A stretch of DNA of 64,000 bases, from positions 2,232,001 through 2,296,000 of the forward strand of contig NZ_CP046913.1 of the NCBI RefSeq assembly GCF_009789675.1, read 5' to 3'. The stretch is from Paraburkholderia acidisoli. GTDB taxonomy: Bacteria; Pseudomonadota; Gammaproteobacteria; Burkholderiales; Burkholderiaceae. The translations under genes and the position numbers were made by a program. The notes under the pieces are model-generated. The model ran no database searches. It was given only the letters and a program-made list of their open reading frames with translations, and was not told where the DNA came from. Below are positions 58,014 through 64,000 of the stretch, one piece after another; the first letter of the stretch is position 1; the number at the start of each line of letters is the position of its first letter.

Positions 58014-58217
58014 TTAGATCGGCTGGATGTTCGCTGCCTGCTTGCCCTTCGGGCCAACCTTGACGTCGAACGACACGCGCTGGTTCTCCTTCAGCGACTT
58101 GAAGCCGTCGATGCGGATTTCCGAGAAGTGCGCGAACAGGTCGTCGCCGCCGGCGTCAGACGTGATGAAGCCGAAGCCCTTTGCATCGTTAAACCATTTG
58201 ACGATACCGGTTTCCAT
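58014..58217 (-). CDS. Cold-shock protein (CspA family)
   Basis: A 67-residue single OB-fold RNA chaperone. [20 protein letters not shown] carries RNP1 (KGFGFI) and [10 protein letters not shown] carries RNP2. It destabilises RNA secondary structure and may be constitutive or cold-induced. A roughly 400-base AT-rich region lies upstream, leaving room for the long 5' leader that csp genes often have. TGTCAA at 58554-58559 could be a minus-strand TTGACA. Which paralogue (CspA, CspC, CspE) cannot be decided. Confidence 0.96.
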   Translation of the reverse strand: METGIVKWFNDAKGFGFITSDAGGDDLFAHFSEIRIDGFKSLKENQRVSFDVKVGPKGKQAANIQPI

Positions 58218-58636
58218 GTTTCTGTTTCCCTCAAGATTTTAATGACGCGGGTAATACCCTTACGCCGAAGTCAGCCCATTCCGCTGTCCCGCATTCGCCG
58301 ACCCTACATAATGGATAAGTCGCGAAACAAAATCAGCTTTGCTGTTATACGGGGAACGCCAATCGCCAGTCAAGCGAATTTTTTATAACAGCATTCCCGT
58401 TTCGACGATAAACCCGAACACATCAAAAATCATGCAAAAAATTGCATGCGCACTGAATGGACACCCGTAAAAAAGTGAGTGCGCGTCATTTTTACCCGAT
58501 TATCTGTCCGATCATTCTGTTATCGGGAAGATTTCCCGGAGTGTAACAATTCGTGTCAAACGTAAGTGTTTCCACCGGTTGTTCGTGTATTCGCTTCATT
58601 TCAAAATGAAATGGTTAGCGGAATGCGGAGGTGACC
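58218..58636. other. AT-rich divergent region upstream of csp
   Basis: About 420 bases, the most AT-rich interval seen so far here. It should contain the csp promoter and leader on the minus strand and perhaps a promoter for the small plus-strand ORF. ATTTCA–AAA–TGAAAT (58599-58613) is a small palindrome. Confidence 0.5.
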
Positions 58637-58837
58637 ATGCTGACGACACTACGTAGCTGGATTCATTGGCTCGTGCGCAACGAAGGCATTACGTCGACGG
58701 CTGAAGAAGCCGACACCTATGGCCCATGGCACGGCGACCACTGGCATAACCTGCTGTGTTCCCCTATGGACGCGCGGCATTACGTAATGGAAGACTGGAG
58801 CCTGCAACCCGAGCCCCCGCACGCCGAAGCCCGCTAG
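58637..58837 (+). CDS. 66-residue Trp/His-rich hypothetical protein
   Basis: Small ORF beginning MLTTLRSWIHWLVRNEG at ATG 58637 with a very good ribosome-binding site (GGAGG five bases upstream). It has no signal or membrane segment beyond an amphipathic start and is rich in Trp and His (GPWHGDHWHNLL, MEDWSLQPEPP). I do not recognise the family. Ribosome-binding site strength makes translation likely. It ends just before the candidate small RNA on the other strand. Confidence 0.6.
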   Translation: MLTTLRSWIHWLVRNEGITSTAEEADTYGPWHGDHWHNLLCSPMDARHYVMEDWSLQPEPPHAEAR

Positions 58838-58878
58838 GGCGAAAGCGCCCGTCAGGGAGCAAGGCAAAAACGCGGGGC

Positions 58879-58964
58879 AAAAAAAAAGCGCGGCTGAAAG
58901 GCCGCGCCGACAAAGGTTTGGAGATCTTTTTCGTCAACGAAAAAGTCTGCTTCGAAAAGCAGCC
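58879..58964 (-). ncRNA. Candidate intergenic small RNA
   Basis: On the minus strand TATACT (58970-58975) could serve as a -10 box. It is followed within about 85 bases by three perfect stem-loops: CTGCTT–TTCG–AAGCAG (58947-58962), CTTTTTCG–TTGA–CGAAAAAG (58926-58945) and GCGCGGC–CTTTCA–GCCGCGC (58888-58907), the last running into nine T. That last hairpin is a strong intrinsic terminator with no minus-strand gene before it. The -35 is weak (TTAATG, 18-base spacer). The exact 5' end is an estimate. It matches no family that I recognise. Confidence 0.6.
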
Positions 58965-59389
58965 ATTGCAGTATAGCCGCAGGCTCGTCTGACCATTAAG
59001 TCTGCGGCACACAATCATCTGTTACGCCTGACGCAATAATCATCAAAGCCAGTTTTAAGACGATTTCCTGCGTAATTACGGCGTGTTTCTTGTAGCGATC
59101 GCACAACGCTTGTGCGGTTGACACTTTCTCCCCCCCGCGGCGAAATCCGCTCAATCCCTTTCCAGACGGGGCTCACAGCGAGCCGCTAAATAATTTCCTC
59201 TGCCGCAATACTTTATTGCGCAAATCGGAATACCTCCTTTTCGAACACCCTCTCTACACTCTGCCTGTCTGGAAACCGACTAGGCGGATTAATTCGTACC
59301 ACGTGAACATGCCTCTCGCTGCGATTCATGTGGACGGTTTCCCAAACAGGGTTCGACGAAACCCACCTCTGTTCTCGGAGTTTACAAAG
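58965..59389 (+). promoter_or_regulatory. Porin upstream region and structured leader
   Basis: About 420 AT-rich bases before the porin. Perfect hairpin CGCAATA–CTT–TATTGCG at 59204-59220 and a longer stem CCACGTGAA / TTCATGTGG (one G-U pair) around 59300-59335, then GGGTT/AACCC near 59350-59365. Ribosome-binding site GGAG is nine bases before ATG 59390. It probably holds promoter and post-transcriptional control elements. No confident -35/-10 was fixed. Confidence 0.5.
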
Positions 59390-60565
59390 ATGAAAAAGAC
59401 TCTCATGGTCGCTGCCCTGACGGGCGTTTTTGCAACGGCTGCGCACGCGCAAAGCAGCGTTACGCTGTACGGCCTGATCGACGCCGGCGTGACGTACGCC
59501 AACAACTCGGGCGGTCACAGCCTGTGGAAGGCATCGAGCGGCACGGTCAACGGTAGCCGTTGGGGCCTGCGCGGTTCGGAAGATCTCGGTGGCGGTCTGA
59601 AGGCCATCTTCACGTTGGAAAGCGGCTTCAACATCGACAACGGTACGGCTAGCCAGTCGAGCCGTATGTTCGGCCGTCAAGCTTTCGTCGGTCTCGCAAG
59701 CAACCAGTACGGCGCCGTGACCCTCGGCCGTCAGTACGACTCCGTCGTCGACTACCTGGCACCGCTGTCGAACACGGGCACGCAATACGGTGGCACGATC
59801 GCCGCTCACCCGTACGACAACGACAACCTGAACAACTCGGTCCGTTTCAACAACACGATCAAGTACAGCAGCGTCAACTACGCTGGCTTCAAGTTCGGCG
59901 GCACGTACTCGTTCTCGAACAGCGCGCAATTCGCGAACAACCGTGCATACAGCTTCGGTGCTTCGTATAACTGGGCTGGCCTGAACGTCGCTGCAGGTTA
60001 CCTGCAACTGAACAACAGCCTGTCGGGCACCCCGTTCGCGAACGGCAACACCAACACGGCAGTGACCGGCGCTGGCGCGCAAACCGGCGAATGGACGTTC
60101 CTGGCTGGCCGTCAGCGCACGTTCGGCGGCGGCGTGAACTACACGTTCGGCCCGGCAACGGCTGGCATCGTGTACACGCAGACGAACCTCGGCGGCGGCG
60201 TCGGTGGCGGCATCTCGAGCACGCAATCGGGTCGCACGGGCGGCATCGGCTTCAACGGCGCAAGCGCTCGCTTCCAGAACTTCGAAGGCAACGTTCGTTA
60301 CGCTCTGACCCCGGCTCTGAGCCTGGCTGGCGCGTACACGTACACGCGTGCGAACCTCGGCGGCGGCGTGAACCCGAACTACAACACGGTCGCTCTGCAG
60401 TCGGACTACGCACTGTCGAAGCGCACGGACGTCTACCTCCAGGGCGACTGGCAGCACATCTCGTCGAACTCGGCGAACATCGGTGCTTACCTGAACGGTC
60501 TGGGTTCGGCTTCGTCGACGCAAGACCAGGTTGCTGTGACGGTTGGTATGCGTCACCGCTTCTAA
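59390..60565 (+). CDS. Outer-membrane general porin (Burkholderia Gram-negative porin family)
   Basis: A 391-residue trimeric beta-barrel porin. Signal peptide MKKTLMVAALTGVFATAAHA, then the barrel opening QSSVTLYGLIDAGVTYANN. SRWGLRGSEDLGGGLKAIF and FGRQAFVGLASNQYGAVTLG are hallmark strands, and the C terminus ends in MRHRF with the terminal Phe needed for BAM assembly. Codon choice is visibly less GC-extreme and more biased than in neighbours, fitting very high expression. Structured leader upstream and strong terminator after. Channel selectivity is not evident. Confidence 0.96.
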   Translation: MKKTLMVAALTGVFATAAHAQSSVTLYGLIDAGVTYANNSGGHSLWKASSGTVNGSRWGLRGSEDLGGGLKAIFTLESGFNIDNGTASQSSRMFGRQAFVGLASNQYGAVTLGRQYDSVVDYLAPLSNTGTQYGGTIAAHPYDNDNLNNSVRFNNTIKYSSVNYAGFKFGGTYSFSNSAQFANNRAYSFGASYNWAGLNVAAGYLQLNNSLSGTPFANGNTNTAVTGAGAQTGEWTFLAGRQRTFGGGVNYTFGPATAGIVYTQTNLGGGVGGGISSTQSGRTGGIGFNGASARFQNFEGNVRYALTPALSLAGAYTYTRANLGGGVNPNYNTVALQSDYALSKRTDVYLQGDWQHISSNSANIGAYLNGLGSASSTQDQVAVTVGMRHRF

Positions 60566-60603
60566 GCCGCATGAGGCTGGCCGCTTTGGCCAGTTCAGCA
60601 GCT

Positions 60604-60634
60604 GAAAAGGCGCCGCTTGCGGCGCCTTTTTTCA
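60604..60634 (+). terminator. Intrinsic terminator of the porin
   Basis: AAAAGGCGCCGC–TTGC–GGCGCCTTTTTT. Confidence 0.93.
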
Positions 60635-60674
60635 TTTCTGCCGACGAATGCGGCAAGCGCGTAGCGAGCGCGCG

Positions 60675-61238
60675 TCAGCCTTGCGACGGCGCCGGATAGC
60701 GCACGTCGAGCACGTCGATGGGCGCGGGGCCCGCGGGCGTGTGCAGGATCACCTGATCGCCGATCTTCGACTTGATGAGCGCGCGCGCGATGGGCGAGAT
60801 CCAGCTCACGTGGCCCACGTCGAGATCCACCTCGTCGATGCCCACGATCGTGATCGTGTGCGCCTCGCCGTCTTCGGTGCCGTACTCCACGGTCGCGCCG
60901 AAGAACACCTGATCGACGCTCTCCTGGCGGCTGCTGTCGACGACTTCGGCGAGGTCGAGCCGCTTCGTGAGAAAGCGGATGCGCCGGTCGATCTCACGCA
61001 GCCTGCGCTTGCCGTAGATGTAATCGCCGTTCTCGGAACGGTCGCCGTTCGACGCCGCCCACGAAACGAGCTTGACCACTTCCGGCCGCGCTTCGTCGAT
61101 GAGGTGCAGCAGTTCGCTACGCATGCGTTCGTAGCCGGCGGGCGTGATGTAGTTTTTCGTGCCCGCGGGAATCTCGGGTTGACCGCCGTCGAGATCGTCG
61201 TCGTCGTCGGTCGATTCTTTGACAAAAGCCTTGTTCAT
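60675..61238 (-). CDS. greB: Transcription elongation factor GreB
   Basis: Rescues backtracked RNA polymerase by stimulating transcript cleavage. It has 187 residues. An Asp-rich start (STDDDDDLDGG) precedes the N-terminal coiled coil (ITPAGYERMRSELLHLIDEA; GDYIYGKRRLREIDRRIRFL) with the acidic tip in SENGDYIYGK. The C-terminal FKBP-like domain has VFFGATVEYGTEDG and SPIARALIKSKIGD. The SENGDYIYGKRRLREIDRR stretch and basic patch favour GreB over GreA. Located downstream of spoT on the same strand. Confidence 0.95.
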   Translation of the reverse strand: MNKAFVKESTDDDDDLDGGQPEIPAGTKNYITPAGYERMRSELLHLIDEARPEVVKLVSWAASNGDRSENGDYIYGKRRLREIDRRIRFLTKRLDLAEVVDSSRQESVDQVFFGATVEYGTEDGEAHTITIVGIDEVDLDVGHVSWISPIARALIKSKIGDQVILHTPAGPAPIDVLDVRYPAPSQG

Positions 61239-61338
61239 GATGGATCGTTGAAATGCGCGTTCTGAGCGTGGACCTACTACAGTCAGGTTACACGCGAAGC
61301 ACGCGGCAAGACAAATCGAGATGAATCGCGGAAAAGCC

Positions 61339-61367
61339 CTTCCCTTTTCTCGAACCCCTGCTATAAT
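61339..61367 (+). promoter_or_regulatory. Promoter of the tRNA-Arg pair
   Basis: Perfect TATAAT (61362-61367), 13 bases before the first tRNA. The -35 (CTTCCC at 61339) is poor. Confidence 0.6.
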
Positions 61368-61380
61368 CTCTTTTCTGCGT

Positions 61381-61457
61381 GCGGCTGTAGCTCAGTTGGA
61401 TAGAGTACTTGGCTACGAACCAAGGGGTCGTGGGTTCGAATCCTGCCAGCCGCGCCA
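61381..61457 (+). tRNA. tRNA-Arg (anticodon ACG), copy 1
   Basis: 77 bases with CCA. Acceptor GCGGCTG/CAGCCGC, anticodon stem CTTGG/CCAAG with loop CTACGAA (ACG, read as ICG). Discriminator base is G. Identical to copy 2 in all other positions. Confidence 0.96.
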
Positions 61458-61535
61458 CTTATTCGAAGCGTTTTTCGTTGTTGTTCGGCGGAAGGTGTTT
61501 CAAGCAGTCTTTGTTGTAGACGTTCAGTTTTACGT

Positions 61536-61612
61536 GCGGCTGTAGCTCAGTTGGATAGAGTACTTGGCTACGAACCAAGGGGTCGTGGGTTCGAATCCTG
61601 CCAGCCGCACCA
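61536..61612 (+). tRNA. tRNA-Arg (anticodon ACG), copy 2
   Basis: Same sequence as copy 1 except that the discriminator is A. 78 bases separate the two, so they are probably one transcript ending at the hairpin 61619-61650. Confidence 0.96.
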
Positions 61613-61618
61613 TCATTC

Positions 61619-61650
61619 AAAAGGCCTTTCCAGACGGAAAGGCCTTTTGT
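61619..61650 (+). terminator. Terminator of the tRNA-Arg transcript
   Basis: AAAAGGCCTTTCC–AGAC–GGAAAGGCCTTTT. Confidence 0.9.
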
Positions 61651-61722
61651 CATTGAGGCCGTCATTTCAGCGCCGTTTTCACGGCGCCCTGCTCCGCTCT
61701 CGTCGACGTCAACGTCAAGCCA

Positions 61723-62202
61723 TCAACGCGGCAGCGATCCCACATCGCCGATCTGCGCATCGGGCCGCGGCAAATCCTCCACGTCGCCTACCGCGCCCGG
61801 TTCGGCGGTCAGCTCCATGGTCGTGCCATCCACCGCCTGTGGCTGGCGCACCATCGTCCCGACCGTCTCGCCGAAGCGGCTCGCCACGAACGCCCGCAAG
61901 AGCGCCTCGCGCCGCGTTGCGCCATACGCCTGCACGGCGCGCGTGCCGCCCTCGAACTCCGCTGCGCAGAACGCCGGGTCGCCGTCGCGCAACTCGATGC
62001 GCCGCACACGTTCCAGTACCACGCCAGCGGCTTCCCACGATTCGCTCGGCACGAAACGCCCGTCCCACGGACGGCCGCGATCGTTGCCGCGCACGGCGAC
62101 GGTCTCGCCGCTGTCGGTGAAGTAGATTTCGCGTACGAATTCCGGCAGGCTGCGCGCGACCCAGTAGTCGAGCGCCGTGCCGGTGAGATCAGCGATGTTC
62201 AT
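61723..62202 (-). CDS. NinX-like protein (DUF2591)
   Basis: A 159-residue protein beginning MNIADLTGTALDYWVARSLP, the N terminus I associate with phage NinX/DUF2591 proteins. FVPSESWEAAGVVLERVRRI also fits the family, which is found in lambdoid phages and scattered in bacterial chromosomes. Function is unknown. The C terminus after about residue 125 is not conserved. It lies between the tRNA-Arg pair and spoT; no other phage genes are near. Confidence 0.75.
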   Translation of the reverse strand: MNIADLTGTALDYWVARSLPEFVREIYFTDSGETVAVRGNDRGRPWDGRFVPSESWEAAGVVLERVRRIELRDGDPAFCAAEFEGGTRAVQAYGATRREALLRAFVASRFGETVGTMVRQPQAVDGTTMELTAEPGAVGDVEDLPRPDAQIGDVGSLPR

Positions 62203-62383
62203 GTGTGCCCTCGTTGCGGATTCGAAGGGAAATGGCAGAACTGCCTGAGTAGACTACCCGATCACGTGCCGGGCAGCGCCCCGAACGACGCAGGGCGCGA
62301 TGGAAACGCGACGCAGCAACGTGACGCAATACGCGGCGAGTGCGTAACCAGCGCGCGGCGTGGACCGCGCCGAATGCGCCGCG

Positions 62384-64000
62384 TCAGTAGTCGGCGCGCT
62401 CGCGGTCGATGCGCATGCCGCCATCGTGGCGATGGTGCCCGTCGTCGCTCGGACGCTCGCGCGAAATGCGCATCACGTCGGGGTTCGTGCGCACGCGGCG
62501 CATGACATTGGCGAGATGCACACGATCGCTCACCTGGATCACGAAGCGCAGGAGATTCGATTCCTGCGCCAGATCGTCGTCCATGGCGATGTGCACGATG
62601 TTGGCGTCGGCGGACGTGATGTCGGCGGCCACGCGCGCGAACACGCCCTTGGTGTTCTTCACGAGCACCTTCACGGCCACGTCGAACAGGCGGCCCGGCT
62701 GCGGCGCCCATGCCACGTCGATCCAGCGGCCCGGATCGCGGCGGTGGATGCGCTGCGCCACGCGGCAGTCGGTGGTATGGATCGCCATGCCGAGCCCGAT
62801 GCCGATGTAACCCATGATGTCGTCGCCGGGAATCGGGCGGCAGCAGGCCGAGAGCTGCACCGACATGCCTTCCGTGCCCGTGATGACCACCGGCGGCGCG
62901 TGCGGCGCATTCGGGTCGCGCGGCGCGTGATGATGCTCGGGATCGTCGGCGTCCTGGCCGCTCATCAGCACCTCGATGCGCTTGGCCATGACCGCCGCCA
63001 CGCGCCGGCCGAGACCGATGTCGGCGTAAATTTCCTGGCGATTCTTGTTGCCGGTCCACAGGACCAGCTTTTCCCACACCTCCGGCGTGACTTCCGAAAG
63101 CTGGTAACCGTAGCCCTTGAGCGCCTGATCGACGAGCCGCTCGCCCAGCTGCACGGACTCCGTGAGCCGCATCGTCTTGAGATAGTGGCGGATCGCCGAG
63201 CGCGCCTTACCGGTGCGCACGAAACCGAGCCACGCGGGGTTCGGTTTCGAATACGGCGCCGTGATCACTTCGACGATGTCGCCGCTCTTCAACTCCGTGC
63301 GCAGCGGCAGCAGCTCGTTGTTGATCTTCACCGCGACGCACTGGTTGCCCAGGTCGCTGTGGATCGAATACGCGAAGTCGAGCGCCGTGGCGCCGCGCGG
63401 CAGCGCCATGATCTTCGACTTCGGCGTGAACACGTAAACCGCGTCCGGGAACAGGTCGATCTTGACGTGTTCGAGGAATTCGCTCGAGTCGCCCGCCTCG
63501 CTCTGGATGTCGAGCAGCGACTTGAGCCACTGGTGCGCGCGCTTTTGCACGTCGTTGAGATCGGCGCCGCCGTTCTTGTAGAGCCAGTGCGCGGCCACGC
63601 CCGCCTCGGCGATCTCGTGCATCTTGCGCGTGCGCACCTGGAACTCGATGGGCGCGCCGAACGGGCCCACGAGCGTGGTGTGCAGCGACTGATAGCCATT
63701 CACCTTGGGAATGGCGATGTAATCCTTGAACTTGCCCGGCACCGGCTTGTAGAGCGCATGCAGCGCGCCGATGCACGTATAGCACTCGAGCGCCGACTCC
63801 ACCACGACGCGAAAACCGTACACGTCGAGCACCTGCGAGAACGACAACTGCTTGTCGCGCATCTTCTTGTAGATGCTGAAGATGGTCTTCTCGCGGCCCG
63901 TGACCTCGGCGTCGAGCTTCGCTTCGGCAATCGCGCGCTGCACCGCTTCGAGGATCTTGCTCACCACCTCGCGCCGGTTGCCGCGCGCCGACTTCACCGC
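62384..64000 (-). CDS. spoT: Bifunctional (p)ppGpp synthetase/hydrolase, cut off by the window end
   Basis: 539 C-terminal codons of the Rel/SpoT-family stringent-response enzyme. They begin within the synthetase domain (GREKTIFSIYKKMRDKQLSF, VLDVYGFRVVVE, PKVNGYQSLHTTL). Then come the TGS domain (LFPDAVYVFTPKSKIMALP, TALDFAYSIH), a helical region, the zinc-finger-like segment with CCRPIPGDDIMGYIGIGLG, and a C-terminal ACT domain (FARVAADITSADANIVHI). The HD hydrolase domain and N terminus lie outside. Synthetase motif type (SIYKKM, DVYGFR) is of the bifunctional SpoT kind rather than RelA. The frame is open to the window edge; the GTG at 63997 is internal. greB follows downstream, as usual. 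Confidence 0.96.
   Translation of the reverse strand, partial: AVKSARGNRREVVSKILEAVQRAIAEAKLDAEVTGREKTIFSIYKKMRDKQLSFSQVLDVYGFRVVVESALECYTCIGALHALYKPVPGKFKDYIAIPKVNGYQSLHTTLVGPFGAPIEFQVRTRKMHEIAEAGVAAHWLYKNGGADLNDVQKRAHQWLKSLLDIQSEAGDSSEFLEHVKIDLFPDAVYVFTPKSKIMALPRGATALDFAYSIHSDLGNQCVAVKINNELLPLRTELKSGDIVEVITAPYSKPNPAWLGFVRTGKARSAIRHYLKTMRLTESVQLGERLVDQALKGYGYQLSEVTPEVWEKLVLWTGNKNRQEIYADIGLGRRVAAVMAKRIEVLMSGQDADDPEHHHAPRDPNAPHAPPVVITGTEGMSVQLSACCRPIPGDDIMGYIGIGLGMAIHTTDCRVAQRIHRRDPGRWIDVAWAPQPGRLFDVAVKVLVKNTKGVFARVAADITSADANIVHIAMDDDLAQESNLLRFVIQVSDRVHLANVMRRVRTNPDVMRISRERPSDDGHHRHDGGMRIDRERADY

Noticed and set aside
59213..60556. Long open frame antisense to the porin
   Set aside because: It mirrors the biased codon use of the porin gene and encodes a Val/Arg-rich product with no domain. 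The plus-strand porin has signal peptide, barrel strands and terminator.

Overview
The window is GC-rich chromosomal DNA of a betaproteobacterium, most likely Burkholderia sensu lato (Paraburkholderia, Caballeronia or a close relative). The evidence is the gene order gyrA–serC–pheA–hisC–tyrA–aroA–cmk–rpsA–ihfB–lapA–lapB–ugd, the tmRNA tag ANDETFALAA, an fds-type soluble formate dehydrogenase, a Burkholderia-type porin, and spoT with greB and tRNA-Arg beside it. It reads as core genome with a few accessory genes. I see no prophage, insertion sequence, CRISPR array or island.

Layout. 1–15.5 kb is one long minus-strand supraoperon: DNA gyrase A, a DUF2059 exported protein, serine and aromatic amino acid synthesis, CMP kinase, ribosomal protein S1, IHF-beta, LapA/LapB (LPS control) and the start of UDP-glucose dehydrogenase. 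16.2–19.2 kb runs on the plus strand: an OmpA-domain protein, ubiG, gph and ssrA (tmRNA). 19.4–26.3 kb holds a small secreted protein and the fdsGBAD formate dehydrogenase operon with a divergent ModE/periplasmic-binding-type regulator. 26.3–36.7 kb is more accessory: a flavin monooxygenase, an ArsR–CDF zinc-type efflux pair with a clear operator, a TPR/glycosyltransferase-like protein, a citrate/tricarballylate-type MFS transporter, a GNAT acetyltransferase and unknown envelope proteins.

37–47 kb carries a PuuD-like glutamine amidotransferase with a long disordered N terminus, a CPA2 cation:proton antiporter, an amidase, dsbB and a purine-salvage/catabolism run (xdhC, adenine deaminase, guaD). 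47.3–54.6 kb has a DUF4136 lipoprotein, pepN, fbp, tRNA-Thr(CGT) and a second TPR/glycosyltransferase-like protein. 55–58 kb has a 49-residue ORF, a secreted chorismate mutase and a DnaQ–GIY-YIG fusion nuclease. 58–64 kb has a cold-shock protein, a small Trp/His-rich ORF, a candidate intergenic small RNA, a major porin with a structured leader, greB, two tRNA-Arg(ACG) genes, a NinX-like protein and the C-terminal two thirds of spoT.

How the genes work together. The minus-strand block makes chorismate-derived Phe and Tyr (aroA, pheA, tyrA, hisC) plus serine, and is joined to translation and nucleoid genes. The fds genes oxidise formate to CO2 with NAD+. The purine run feeds adenine and guanine to xanthine and needs a xanthine dehydrogenase encoded elsewhere. 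ArsR and CDF form a self-contained metal-responsive efflux circuit. No wholly new multi-gene system is evident. The most novel-looking item is an orphan three-hairpin structure with a strong minus-strand terminator at 58879–58964, proposed here as a small RNA.
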